A DNA stretch of 64,000 bases from Platerodrilus igneus. Taxonomy: Eukaryota > Arthropoda > Insecta > Coleoptera > Lycidae. The translations under genes were made by a program, and so were the position numbers. The DNA lies in the NCBI GenBank assembly GCA_036346225.1, contig JARFIW010000453.1, forward strand, positions 1,116,001-1,180,000. Direction: 5' to 3'. The notes beneath the pieces are model-generated. The model worked only from the letters and a program-made list of their open reading frames with translations. It was not told the origin of the DNA and ran no database searches. Shown piece after piece: positions 20,990 to 32,666 of this stretch (the stretch's first letter is position 1; every line of letters starts with the position of its first letter).

Positions 20990-22938
20990 TTCAACTACCT
21001 TCAGTTATTAGCGGGAGGTTGTATTTTGGGTTTTTTTACATTATATGTGTTTTAATAATTCGATGTCTTCTAGGTAGTATAGTATTGGATTGATATTGTT
21101 ATTGTCATTTAGATTTTCCTTCGTAATTTTGTACTTTTTTCTTGTTTCTTGGTATTTCATGCATGCAGTCTGTTAAGATGTGTTCCACTGTTATTTGTGT
21201 ATTGCAGCTATTACAAAATGGAGGATCTTCTTTTTTTAATAGGTATTTATGTGTGTATAGTGTGTGTCCTATTCTTAGCCTTGTTAATATTACTTGGTAT
21301 CTTCTATGTTCTGAGTTCCATTTATAAGGTTCTATATTGTCTTTTATTTTTCTTAATTTATTATTTTTGGTGTTTTTCCAATTCGTGTCCCATAGTTTTT
21401 CTATTTTATTTACTATTGTTTTTTGTAGATCTGTTGATGGTGTGTTTAGATAGGTTTTTGAGTTTGTTGGTTGTTTTGCTATCTTATCCGCAGTTTCGTT
21501 TTCCTTGATGCCTACATGAGCTGGTATCCATATTATTATTAGTTCTTTTGTTCGATGCTTACTGTATACTGTGCGTCAAGTATTTGGTTAATTATGGGAT
21601 CAGTTGTTACTCCATTTTCCAATGATTCTATTACACTTAGTGCATCTGAACATATTATGTATTTCTTGTGCGACTGGTTATTGTTTATGTATTCTGTAGC
21701 TTTTAGGATTGCGTAGCATTCTGCGGTGTAGTTGGTACAGTATAGGTGAAAACTATATTGTTCTTGTTCATTGTGATATAGAATTACTACTGCAACATGT
21801 TCTAGGTTTTTGAACCATCTGTGAATACAAATTTGTGAGATTTGTATTTTTCTCGTATCGCTTGGAAGGATTGACGTATGAGCTCTGGGCTTGTGTTCTT
21901 TTTTGAATATATGGTGAGCAAGGTATCAGTCATTGTTTGTGTCCGCAACCATGGAGGGTGGATGGAGAAGTATTTTGGTTGTATCTTTGGGAGGGATACG
22001 TTTATTTGTTTAAAGGTGTCTTTTATATATTTTTGGGTTGGGGTTTCATGTCTTATTTTGATTTTTCCATTTCGTTTGGTGATGATGTCATGGTGTACTT
22101 CGATGTTCGTATTTGAGGCTAATTTAGTTATATATTTTAAGGTCAGCTGTTTTCTTCTTAATTCTAGTGGTGGTATGTGTGCAATGCATTCCATGCTGTT
22201 TGTGGGGCTTGTTCAGTATGCTCCTGTTGCGATTCTAATGGCTGTATTTTGTATTACATCTAGTTTTTTTAGGTAAGTAGGTTTGGCTGTGATGCATGTG
22301 ATCGAGTTGTAGTCTAATTTTAGGTGTCGCCGTGGATCAATGTAGTAAGCGTAAGACTACGAATCCCAAGGTCCTGGGTTCGAATCCCGACACGACCGAC
22401 TGCTTGAAAAATGGCAGGTGAGCATTTTTCACAAAAATTACACCCTTGTTCGGATGAGAGGTTAAATGGAGGTCCCGTGTGTGAGTGTTGTCATGCATGT
22501 TAAAGATCCCTACCTTGCCTGGAACGGCAAGAGTTCGGCAAAATTCTAAATTTCCAGGCAACAAAAAACTTGCCTCCTGGCCAATGTAGTACCTTCGGGT
22601 GGAGCATTGGAAATGTAATGTAATCTAATTTTGCTCTTATTGTTGTCATATATAGTTTAATTAATGTTTTGGTGTGTGCTCCCCAGTTTATATTCGATAG
22701 GGTTTTTAGTATGTTTATCTGTTTGTTGCATTGTTTTTTGAGTGCTGTTATGTGTTCTCCATGTTAGCTTCGTATCAAAATTTATTCCCAGGAATCTCGT
22801 ATTTTCCACAAATAGTATTTCTGTTCCTTTCAGTGATAGTTTTGGCTTTACATGTTGTTTCCTGTATCTGGAGAAATGTATTGCAGTTGATTTTCTTGTT
22901 GAGAAGTTGAATCCAATAGTTGTTGCCCATTTTTCCAC
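20990..22938 (-). pseudogene. I-like LINE ORF2: RT thumb, RNase H and C-terminus
   Basis: Frame 22938-22657 has MEKWATTIGFNFSTRKSTAI and ENTRFLGINFDTKLTW, the RT thumb motifs. After a SINE insertion, frame 22194-21802 continues with the connector (IPPLELRRKQLTLKYITKLA) and the RNase H start FVFTDGSK, carrying the first catalytic aspartate. Further RNase H blocks (TAECYAILKATEYI, CSDALSVIESLENG) appear at about 21760-21600. The tail at about 21360-21150 has LRIGHTLYTHKYLL and a Cys/His motif (CNCCNTQITVEHILTDC). Several stops are present. RNase H separates this LINE from Jockey proper. Confidence 0.85.
22322..22623 (+). mobile_element. tRNA-derived SINE, copy 1
   Basis: A 302-bp insert in the LINE is flanked by the 9-bp duplication TCTAATTTT (22313-22321 and 22624-22632). 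Its head looks like a tRNA, with a clear B box (GGGTTCGAATCCCG at about 22377-22390) and an A-box-like segment near 22330-22345. The body (GTGAGCATTTTTCACAAAAA, GGAGGTCCCGTGTGTGAGTG) recurs at 35655 and 45599. The tail is a short ATGTA-type repeat, as in SINEs moved by RTE-like LINEs. Confidence 0.88.
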
Positions 22939-22943
22939 TGCAT

Positions 22944-24175
22944 CTATGTTTTTTGTAGTTGTTTTTGAGTTGATTGTATGTTGTTCCCTTTGTGGTATAT
23001 TATTATGTCGTTTGCAAATAATAATATTTGTGTTGGTTTCTTGACTATTTCCGTTATTTTAACTATTAGTAGTAAAAAAAAGAGTCGGGCTAAGCACTTC
23101 ACCTTGGGGTAGCCCATTGACTTGCTCCCTTGGTTTCGAAAGGCATCCATTGATTTTTACGCAGAATTTTCGTTTTTGGAGGAAGCTTTGTATATAGTGT
23201 ATTATATTTCCTTGTATGTTACTTTCGGCTAAAGTTGTTAGGCTTATATGTTTCCAGGTTGTGTCATAGGTTTTTTTGTAGATCTAGGAATACTGCTGTG
23301 AGGTGCTGTTTTAGTTCAAATGCTTTTTCTACTTCTATCTTAAGTTTGAATGTTTGATCTGTAGTTGTTCTGCCTTGTCTAAACCCCGGTTGTGCTGTGC
23401 TTAGCAGTCCTTGTTTTTCTAGATACCATATTAGTCTTCCATTTACCATTCTTTGAATTATTTTAGATAAATTGTTAGATAGGGCTATTGGACGGTAATT
23501 TGTCGGGTTTGTTTTTCTTTTTTTGGTTTCAGGATTGGTATTGTTTTTACTTTATTCCACTCTTCTGGGTATAGGTTTTTTCCCACATATAGTTGTATAT
23601 GTCAAGAAGATTTTTTTGTTTTCTTGTGGAAAATTTTTTATCATTTCAAGAATTATTTGATCAGGTCCTGAACTTTTGTTATTTTTTAACTGGTGGATAC
23701 TTTGGGTGAGTTCTTGCAGGGTGAAAGGTTGGTTTAGAGCATCGTTGTGTTTTCCAATTTTGTGGACATGTTCTTTGTTTTCTGTGTTGGTTTTCTTGTT
23801 ATTAAGTTTTTGTGAGTGTATGGAATTTCTTGAAGATATTTCAAATTCATCTGCTACTGCTTCTGCTATTTCTTGGGGTGTTGTTATTGGTTTGTCTCCT
23901 TTAAATATTATGTTTATCTGGTATGGCATTATGTTTATTCCTTTTATTCTTTTGATTTTCTTCCATAATTCTTTATTGGGTGTTAGGGGTGTTAATGTAG
24001 ACACATATTCTTCCCAAGCTTTCTTTTTACTTTGTAGGATTGTACGTCTGGCTAATGCTCGTGTTCTTTTGAGTTCCAATAGGTTATCTAATGTTTTGTT
24101 TTTTCTATATCTATATGGGGCCTTTTTGTTGTCAGTCGATATTCTACCAGGGTACTGTTTTCTTATTGGTGCCAT
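22944..24175 (-). pseudogene. I-like LINE ORF2: reverse transcriptase
   Basis: Frame 24175-23552 holds the RT approach region and motif 1-2 (LKNNKSSGPDQIILEMIKN). Frame 23449-23264 has LLSTAQPGFRQGRTTTDQ and motif A (LTAVFLDLQKNL, where LDLxxAFD would be expected). Frame 23150-22944 has GYPKVKCLARLFF (decayed motif B) and ILLFANDIIIY, where the catalytic FADD box has become FAND. Frameshifts separate each block. Loss of the second catalytic aspartate would by itself abolish activity. Confidence 0.85.
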
Positions 24176-24184
24176 CTGTTTTTT

Positions 24185-25007
24185 TGAAGGTTTGTTGAGC
24201 TGCTGTTATTATATCTTGTGTATAATTTTTATGAATTCGTTTATATTTTTTTCCTTGAGGTAATCTTTGTATTATTTTCTAGTCTTTTATTATATTCTGG
24301 CCATTTGTCTTTGTTTATTATCCATTTATGGTAAATAGGCTGTTGATTGGGTTTTGGGATATCTTCGCAGGTTTGTATGGGTATGGGGAAAATGGTCGCT
24401 GTTATGTAAGTTTTCAATTACTCTCCATTTTAAATTTAGTTTCAGTTTTGGGTCATATGGATTTGTCTATGTTGCATAATGTACCTGTTCTTAGCCAGAA
24501 ATGTGTTTCATTGTCATTATTGAGTATTATTAAGTTATTTTCATTCACTATTTCTTCTATTATTTTCCATTTTGTCTGCGTGCTGAGAGCCCCATATTTC
24601 GTTGTGGCTATTTAAGTCACCTAGGATTATAATTGGAGCAGGTAATTGTTGTATTATACTTTCTATTTCTGCTTTTTTGAGTTTTAGCTGGCGTGGGAAG
24701 TAGATGCTGCATAAGGAAACTTTTTGGGGTATCTGTATAGAGATTGCTACCGCTTCTATATTTGTATGTAAGATTATTTTTTGAACATACTTGTTTTATC
24801 TGCTAAAATTGCTACTCCTCCACTGGCGATGAGCTGTTATTGCCTGTCCTTTCGATACTGTATATAGTTATAGGTGTTTATAGTTTGTTGTTCTTTAAGG
24901 CGTGTTTCTTCTAGGCAAATATAATGTGCGTTTGTTTCTTGGATTAGTTTTTGTAGTTCTCCTTTGTGTGATTGTTGATCATTGCAGTTCCATTGTATTA
25001 TGTTCAT
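24185..25007 (-). pseudogene. I-like LINE ORF2: AP endonuclease
   Basis: The ATG at 25007 begins MNIIQWNCNDQQSHKGELQ, which matches the canonical endonuclease start (WNCNG). It is followed by AHYICLEETRLK and, after a stop, ASGGVAILAD. The middle of the domain is broken by several stops at about 24700-24850, and NNDNETHFWLR remains recognisable near 24500. The domain would nick the target strand for primed reverse transcription. It directly precedes RT in the order expected for ORF2. Confidence 0.75.
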
Positions 25008-25387
25008 AATTTTGTCTTATTCAGATAAGTTTGAAGTTTCTTCTTTTTGAATTTGTGTTTTTATTTTCTTTGTTATCTTTTGGATTCTTGTTCTTATTTT
25101 TGTGTCATCTGTTATTTTTTGAACAGCTTGTAACATATGTATTAGTTGTTCTGTGTCATTTGTGTAGTTTCTGCTTAATTTTAGGATTTTTTCTTGTCCT
25201 ACTGTGTTTTCTATAAAATCTTGGAATTGATTAAATGATATTATACATTTTGTTGGTTCTTTGGTTATTATTTCTCTTATTTTTTCTAGAGTTGTAGTTT
25301 CGTTTTTTCTGTTGGTGAGTGTTCTTGTTTTAATTTTTTTATTATTTTTGTTGGTAAGCGGGCATTTTTGGTCTCTTGAGTATTTAT

Positions 25388-25729
25388 CTAATTTATTGTT
25401 TCCATTTGTGTGTTGCCATTTTTGTTTGTGTTATCCGGTCCTTTAATTTCTGGTATATTCGTTTCTTCAGTTGGTGGATCTGGGCTTATTTCATTGTTGT
25501 TTCTTTTTTTGGTATTCAATTCATTTAGGTTTGTCATAGTCATAGGTTTGTTTAGGCTTATTTCTTCTTGTATATGTTTTTGGTAACAACTGTTTGCATG
25601 ATGACCGGTTTGTTTGCATAAGTAACAATAAGTGTCTTTAGATAAGAATAATCTGTAATTTGTATCTTCGCATTTAGGTACATTGAGGTTTTCGTTTTGT
25701 TTCACGTATATTTGACGTCGAAAAATCAA
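25388..25729 (-). pseudogene. I-like LINE ORF1, zinc-knuckle part
   Basis: Frame 25729-25388 opens with FRRQIYVKQNENLNVPKCED and TNYRLFLSKDTYCYLCKQTGH, then HANSC. This is a PRE_C2HC block followed by a CCHC knuckle (CX2CX4HX4C), the usual C-terminal half of LINE ORF1. The rest is a Lys/Asn/Pro-rich tail. The protein would coat LINE RNA and act as a chaperone. The initial Met in this frame is not the real start, because ORF1 begins at 34707. Confidence 0.85.
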
Positions 25730-25733
25730 TACA

Positions 25734-26372
25734 TTATTATACTACCGTAAACGAGGTACGCGAGACACAAAAGACAGTTGGTAACGATAATACATAGTGT
25801 GGAAATTAGCGCGCCCATTTGTCAATGACGTCACACAATATGCAAATTATTGCAACACACATTTTTCTTTTTAAATCTACAAAGTATATAAACACCCACG
25901 CGGGGTACTTACGTGAATAGGTAAAGCTTCCTCCAGAATTTCTTCCTGATGGTCGCTCGTGGCCTCCCTCAGAATCATTTCATGATGGCGGCTGCGGGGC
26001 TCCGTGGACTCGTTAATGTATCTCGGGCCGTGCGTTCTACACCAGGTTGTATCCAGATTCAGTATCTTCTCCCTATGTAGAGGTAATAATAAGGAATGGG
26101 TTGAGGAACGATAATCAAAAGGCAAGGGGAATCTACATAATCCAAAGATACGATACCAGACCAACCACATTTCTTGACGCTTCAAAGGCAAGTCCCGGCG
26201 TCTCCCGGAAATTTCCCACTTTCTTCTTTGCCACACGCGTCGGCGCGAAGTCTCGCGCAACCATTTCTGGAGTGACGGAAATACGCGCAACGAGTCTTTC
26301 AAATTTATGGCGCGAAACTCCCGCATATCAAAACTAAACTAAGAATGTCTAGTGCCGATTTTCGGCACGTAA
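25734..26372 (-). repeat. E3 3' LTR (minus strand)
   Basis: About 639 bp, ending on the plus strand with CGGCACGTAACA at 26361-26372. The terminal hairpin is GTGCCGAAAATCGGCAC. Near 25905-25915 the minus strand reads CACGTAAGTACC, a splice-donor consensus at the same relative place as in E1. It differs from the 5' LTR at many positions. Confidence 0.8.
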
Positions 26373-27065
26373 CAATCGCGACAAAGCCATAAAAGAAAAA
26401 ACTTTAAAAAAGAAAAAGACTGTTAGCACAGTAACATCTTAAAATATAAATCCTAACTACCCTACACAAACCCTAACTTAAATCCTACAAAATATTTATT
26501 TGAGGCGCCACCTGGTTTTTCGACCGATAACACGTCTTCCGAATTACCAGGAAACGGAATATGTAGCCCCATTGTCCTTGACTACATTTATAAGTGCACA
26601 CACGAGTCTTTAATGTGGCGCAGTTATAATCGACAGCACAAATTTGTCGGGGGGCATGAAACGCTACTTAAAGTAAAACAAATGCAACAAGTCGCCTAAC
26701 CTATTTACTAAACTAAAACTAACATTAGAGTTTCCTACATGCAGACGCACATGAGCGTTGCATCTAAACTGCTTCTTTCTTGGCAAAAAAGTGCCAAAAT
26801 TTAAAAATGTTCATAAGAGTGGGTTATTCTACACTCTAGCAAAGTTTTAGTTACTGGTACTCTGGTTTAATAGACAATACACATCAAAACTTGTCCATGA
26901 CATGGTTGTGAATCAACAAATTTACCAAAGTACCACCTTACTAAATCCTTGCATTGCTAACCTAACAAATTACATTTCTACCATCAGGTTAGCTTTTGCA
27001 CCTAATATTCAAAAAAAATAATTCAAGTCTGGTCATAAATACCAAACGTTAGGAAGATAAAAAGA

Positions 27066-27292
27066 TAAAACAAGATCTCAAGTTGTTATCGAAGATAATA
27101 GATAAGATAACGTTATTAAGCTTTAGTTATTATCAAAGATAATAGGTAAGATAACGCGATATTAAACTAAAGTTATTACTAATGGTAATCGGTAAGATAA
27201 CGATATTAAACTAAGGTTATTATCAAAGATATAAATAAGATAAAGATATTAACTTAAGTTATTATCAAAGATAATAGATAAGATAACGATAG
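27066..27292 (-). repeat. ~46-bp GATA-motif minisatellite (E3 copy)
   Basis: About five units contain AAGATAATAGATAAGATAACG on the plus strand. They are the reverse complement of the E1 array and sit in the same position next to the hairpin block. Confidence 0.8.
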
Positions 27293-28864
27293 AGTGGCTC
27301 CGTGGAACCGATAAATGGGAATTTCTCGTACCCCCTTAAAAGAGCAACCTGTGAAGCAGGCCCGTTTGCAATAAACGGCATGAGGGACCGGCAAAGGCAT
27401 TTGGGTGCATCCCTGCACCCGCGGTTAATTGATATCGGTGAGATAATCACCCGATATCCACACGATATATCAATACATAGATATAGTCATTCACTCACAC
27501 ATTCACACACTCATACATACCTTCACTGTTAGCGACCATATGCGCTGACAGCGGCACCGCATGACCTCACGAAAGATTCCCAGAGACGTGGTCCGGGTGT
27601 CTGTAAAAACCCTCCGCGCAACCACACGGTGATATTGCGGAAATTATCAATAACCATCGTAAATGAGTTTAAATATAAAGCATTAACGACAATTTCAACA
27701 TTGTAGTGTTTAAACGAGCAGATATAAAGAGATTCAGTTTATTACAACGTTTTGAAAGGTAAAGGATATGATTAGATAATTTCGTTAACTGTATTTGAAG
27801 GCAACATTTTCTTTAAAAGGCATTTGTAAGTTACAATTGTTTAAATTACTAAGGGAACACTTTTAAAATGGTAAGAAGGCAAGATAGTGTTTAATGAAAG
27901 AAATGCATCAAGGTTAGGTTAATATAACGCTTTAAAACATATACTAAAAGCTCAGTTAATTAGAAAATCTATATTTCAAGATGGAATTTTTTTTTATATA
28001 GGTAATTGTAATTTATACTTAATTATTTAGGTTATAAAAAGACACTCAAAATTATAGAAATATACATTATATATGTTATTTAAACGGTATCAGGACAAAA
28101 TGGTATTTAAGAAAACAAATTCAATAAAATTCCGTTACTCTTAACGTTTTAAGACATATACTAAAAGGCCAATTAATTACGGTAAATGTTTTTAAACACA
28201 AAGTTTGGTTTAAAAATAATTTGTAAATCATAACCAAATATCTAAATTACTAGAAAACTTTTAAAATGATGTCAAATCAAGACAGTGTTATCCCTGATTT
28301 AACAACACTTTTAGAAGTCCAAAAAACAAGCAATAGTTATGTTTAAACAAATATAAAATAGATAATTTTCCTAAAGAACAATGAATAAGGCATAAACTGA
28401 TTAATTATGTATGTTTATTTATATTTAAATGTACTTACATGAGAAATTTGAAAGTAAGGTTATATTGCTAATAACCACTCCTAAAAAAAACACTTTTGAG
28501 TTGCATTCAAAACAAACTATGCACTTAAATAAAACAATTCAAGTTAAAAAGGCATACTACATTTGAAGTTACAACAAAATTAATTGAACTAGCAAAACAT
28601 TTTAAAAGCATAAGCCATGAATTTCAATAGTCAAAAATGGCGGTTTATATTAAATTATCATACAGCTGTCATATCGTTTTAGGAAAATCTCCAGTAACTT
28701 CAGAGGTACCACAATAAATTTGTATAAGTCAATAGATATTAAAAAATGAAGATAATTATTTTTTTTTTAAATGAAAAAGCTATAGATCGTTAATTAATAC
28801 ATTATAAAGTATAAAAACAAAAGAAAAGACCCTTATTTCACAACTTCACACGTTGAAGGCGCCA

Positions 28865-29464
28865 TTATTATCGCCCCGTGGACACGATATACGATACACA
28901 AAAGACAGTTGGTAACGATATTCGATAATGTAAAAATCGACGCTCAAATTTCGATGACGTCACACAATATGCAAATTATGGCACGTAATTTACCAATTGT
29001 AAAAAATATATAAAAACCCACACGGGGCACTTACATGAATAGGTACATCTTCCTGAGGAAATACTCCATGATGGTCCTCGGGTCGGGCTGCTCACGGCTT
29101 TTTCTCGGGTCGGGGCTGCTACCTGGTTGTATCCAGATTCGGTCTTTTTTCTATATGTAGAGGTAATAATGAGGAACGGGTTGAGGAACGATAATCAAAA
29201 GGCAAAGGGAATCTACATAATACAAAAAGAGAAGATAAGATACCAGACCAACCACTAGTATTTCACGTTTCCAAGGCAAGTCCATAAGCGTCTTGCGGAA
29301 ACACCCCACCTCTTTTTCCACACGCGCCGACGCGAAGTCTCGCGCAAGCACTTCCGAAGTGACGGAAATACGCGCAACAAGTCTTTTAAATTTATGGCGC
29401 GTAATTCCCGCATATTAAAACTATATTAAAAAATGTCTAGTGCCAAAATTTTTGGCACGTAACA
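28865..29464 (-). repeat. E3 5' LTR (minus strand)
   Basis: About 600 bp, ending on the plus strand with GGCACGTAACA at 29454-29464. Its terminal hairpin is GTGCCAAAAATTTTGGCAC. The inner boundary is set by the GGCGCCATTATTAT junction at 28859-28871, where the primer site begins on the minus strand. Confidence 0.8.
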
Positions 29465-30241
29465 ACGAAGTTTGTGTTTCTGATAGCAGTCGGGTCAACG
29501 AAGACCGGACCGCTGATTAAATTTCTAGACGACGTAATAGAGAATTTTGGAGTTCCAAGAAGAATTGTTAGTGATCGAGGAAGCTGCTTTACAGGCAAAA
29601 AAATTACAAAGTACTGCAAGGACCTAAATATAAAACACGTTTTAAATGCTACATCAACATCTAGAGCGAACGGACAGGTGGAAAGGTATAATAGAACAAT
29701 TTTGTCCTCGCTTTCCGCATCTACGGACGATGAGGAAAAGTGGGACACACAGGTTTCTAAAATTCGATGGGGACTGAATTTTACGACGAATTCAGCAATG
29801 AGTAGATCCCCATACGAGACCCTTTTTGAATACTCTCCAAGGGGTATCTGCAACGCAATACTGGACAACGAAGTATCGTTGGAACCACAAGTTAACTGTC
29901 TGAAAGACATTCAAGCTATTGTAAAGGCTCGAATCACTAAAGTACAAGCAAGACAAAAAGCGCGCTACGACGCACGCCGCACCCCTGGAAAATCGTTTGG
30001 CCTTGGCGATCAAGTTTTGGTGCATACGATCCCAACAAGTAACGATGGGAGAAGCAAAAAGTTGCTTCCAAAATATAGTGGTCCATACGTCATCATTAAA
30101 AAATTGGACTACGATCGTTTTGTTGTCGAGGACCCAAAAGGCGCTTCTCGCTCGCAGAGAAAGTACCGTGGGGTTTCCCTCGACAAGCTTGAGGCTTATA
30201 ACGTCGAAGTCAGTTCGGAATCTAGTGAAGGATCCGACTGA
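29465..30241 (+). pseudogene. Ty3/gypsy integrase, C-terminal part
   Basis: The open frame from 29474 to the TGA ending at 30241 begins inside the integrase catalytic core at FLIAVGSTKTGPLIKFLDDV. It continues through FGVPRRIVSDRGSCFTGKKI (a catalytic aspartate in SDRG), then STSRANGQVERYNRTILSSL (the catalytic glutamate in QVERYNR). The C-terminal half has QKARYDARR, LGDQVLVHTIP and the GPY-type block KLLPKYSGPYVIIKKLDYDR, followed by an acidic tail ending ESSEGSD. The preceding RT, RNase H and integrase finger are cut off exactly at the E3 LTR end. This is the 3' remnant of an otherwise lost gypsy element. The frame is intact over 255 codons, which suggests a young copy. Confidence 0.93.
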
Positions 30242-30590
30242 GGAACACCCGAGTACTCAAAAGGAATGACAGGGCACGATTAACAAAAGTTGTTAGACGA
30301 AAGCTCATATTAAACCTTTGTGTAATTTTTTTTTATAGGTTGAACGATTCTGGTATAGATAATAGTATGTACATACTTATAAGGTATCGATACACTTATT
30401 TGGCCAATTTGTTTTTTTATGAAATCTAGGAAATTCCTTGAACGAGTTGGACGCTGATTGTTGACATGTATTATGTAGTAACTTAGTTTTGTGTGGTGGT
30501 TCTATATTCTAAAGGTTGTATTATTATTCATAGGTCAACCGGAAGTTTCCTCAATTCCACGAGGACGTGGATGATGGTAGCATGGCCGAC
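30242..30590 (+). other. Gypsy 3' untranslated region with purine-rich end
   Basis: No ORF. Near 30560-30590 the sequence has GAGGACGTGGATGATGGTAG and CATGGCCGAC. This matches the layout of gypsy elements, in which a purine-rich block precedes the 3' LTR. Confidence 0.5.
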
Positions 30591-30778
30591 TGTAAACGAC
30601 ATCATGCATGGCCGTGACCTCTCACACAAGAAGGGTGGCAAGCGAGACAGGTAGCATCCGGACTACCCTTGGGATATAGGATAAACTAAGAACATCACTG
30701 TAGAGTTAGTTGAAAATATACCTTCCTTGAGAGTGCTCGTTTTATTTCTAACAACCGGTTTTTAAGTGGAAGTTCTCA
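30591..30778 (+). repeat. Putative short gypsy 3' LTR
   Basis: The 188-bp segment starts TGTAAACGACATC and ends GTTCTCA, and is followed by TATA at 30779-30782. On the far left of the composite the LINE reads TACA at 25730-25733, which may be the mutated partner duplication. Only one copy is present, so the LTR start is inferred from the purine-rich block and TG...CA ends. Confidence 0.5.
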
Positions 30779-30782
30779 TATA

Positions 30783-30913
30783 TGGTTGAATTTTGTTTCA
30801 GTTAATGCTGCTTTAATAAATGATGGTCCGCTTATTGGGATTATGTTAATTTTGGCAAATTCGTCTTCTATAAGCTTGTGTGGAATTGTAGGGCATATAT
30901 TTGATATAACTAT
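30783..30913 (-). pseudogene. I-like LINE ORF1, middle part
   Basis: Minus-strand translation gives VISNICPTIPHKLIEDEFAK followed by INIIPISGPSFIKAALTET and KFNHI. This is the region just before the PRE_C2HC block of LINE ORF1. The preceding residues lie beyond E2 at 34318. The following residues lie beyond the composite insertion at 25729, where FRRQIYVK continues the domain. The fit of the pieces across both insertions is the main evidence that one LINE was broken twice. Confidence 0.8.
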
Positions 30914-32501
30914 TGTTACGTGCCAATAAATTGGCACTAAACATTCCCTAGTTTTAGCTTTGATGTGCGGAAGTTTTCGCGCCTTAAAATTCAAAAGACC
31001 TGGGTGTATTTCCGTCACGTCAAAAGTGGGTTGGACGAATAATTTCGCGCCGACGCGTGAAAGGAGAAAAAGTGTGTTTTTTTTCCGGTGAACTCTGTAA
31101 CGTGGCCGTTTGACTTTGAACATCGAGAAGGGCGGTCGTGTCTGGTATCGTATCTTCATTTTTATTATGTAGATTTCCTTTTGCTTATCTTTGTTCGACT
31201 TTACCTGACCGTACCGTTACTTGTACATCATTTTATCCTCTACACCCCCAATATAACTCTCTCGTTTCATTTAATTAATCCTCGAACTTTTCCTACAGCA
31301 TATTATTTGGTTTTTAGTATTTTTCTTACGTCATTTAATTTTGTGTGGTAATTGTCGTAACTTTGGTTGTAATAACTCATTGAATTTTTATGATTGGTTT
31401 TAGCTGATGTTAAAGTGAATGTTTTTCTTCTTTGGGCTCACATAGGACACGCGCAGCCTATGCCATTGTAAGAAATAGTTCATGTTCGCAGTTGCAAAAA
31501 ACTAGGATTGTCTATTCCATGTGTTTTTCCTCTAAATTATTACAGTCGCCCACAATTAACTATAACATTATTTGTTTCTTTTTCTACTAAATCGCCATAA
31601 CTTATAAACATTTTTTTTCATTGTTTTTTGTTGAACTTCGTGGTGAGGCGCTATGGCTTCTTATTGATATCTTATTAAATTCTCGGTTGTTTTAGCATAT
31701 TGAGACAGTGTACCTGTATTTAACTGCTTATAATTAGGCATCGTTGTGTGTTTAGGGTGCTACCGTTTTAAAAAACTACCTTAAAACAGTTTGTTTTCGT
31801 GTGATTGTATCTGTAATGATACTTTTAAGTAGTTGTGTCAACTTTTGTCTGATTTTCTTATCGTAGTGGATGCACTCGTTAGGAAAATGATCGTACTAGT
31901 TCTCTTAAGAGTCTAGTGAATTTTTAACGTATGATACCTTATCTTGTCGGATTAATATCGCAGGTGGTCCTTCAGACCGCGCTGTGTTTCAACAGGGACA
32001 ATTCTCTACCTTCTCTCGGACGCTTGTCCAAAAACTCTACTTTTTCGTATCCCGCTGTCTCCGTTTATGCCTTATCCTTCTTTCGGTGGCCTTGTTCTTG
32101 TCCCGGAACACCCGTCTGCCACATAAGAGTGATGTTCCCTCACTCCGGGCTACTGGCCACATTGGCTGGTTGAGTAGCGCTTTGCTATCCACCTTTTTCT
32201 GTCTCTTTAGCTCAATGCGAGCCCTTCCTCTACTTTTTTCTACCTGGAAGTGCCTCTTATGCATTCCAAATAACCACCTCCCTCTTTCTACCGTTCCTAT
32301 TTCTACTGCCTTTTTCATTTCCGTTAGTCACCGTGTGGTTGCGCGGGAGGTTTTCACAGACACCTGGACCCCGTCTCCGGGAATCTTTCGTGAGGTCATG
32401 CGGTGCCGCTGTCAGCGCATGGGCACTGGCAGTGAAGGTATGTATGAGTGTGTGAATGTGTGAGTGGATGTGTATATAGGTACCGTATATACCGTGTGGG
32501 T

Positions 32502-32665
32502 ATCGGGTGATTGTATCACCGATATCGATTAACTCCGGGTGCAGGGATGCACCCAAATGCCTTTGCCGGTCCCTCGTGCCGTTTATTGCAAACGGGCCTG
32601 CTTCACAGGTCGCTCTTTTTAGAGGGTACGAGAAATTCCTATTTAACGGCTCCACGGAGCCACTC
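32502..32665 (+). other. Five-hairpin conserved block (E2 copy)
   Basis: The same five stems as in E1 occur in the same order. Loop bases differ: TTGTA instead of TTATA in the first, ATTGC instead of CTTGT in the third. The last stem is longer here (GGCTC/GAGCC) than in E1. Confidence 0.65.
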
Positions 32666-32666
32666 T

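Larger units (their letters stand above)
25734..29464 (-). mobile_element. E-family LTR element E3 (minus strand), possibly chimeric
   Basis: Two minus-strand LTRs (29464-28865 as 5' LTR, 26372-25734 as 3' LTR) start, in element sense, TGTTACGTGCC and flank an internal region homologous to E1. That region contains the TGGCGCC primer site near 28860, the minisatellite at 27066-27292 and the hairpin block at 27294-27450. Compared with E1, the segment equivalent to 13730-15717 is missing. No target duplication is seen: ACGA lies on the right and LINE sequence on the left. The two LTRs look clearly diverged from each other, unlike the E1 pair. Confidence 0.8.

Noticed and set aside
23676..24263. 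195-codon plus-strand ORF
   Set aside because: A shadow of the minus-strand LINE reverse transcriptase. Its Phe/Leu/Ser-rich translation is typical of antisense AT-rich coding DNA.
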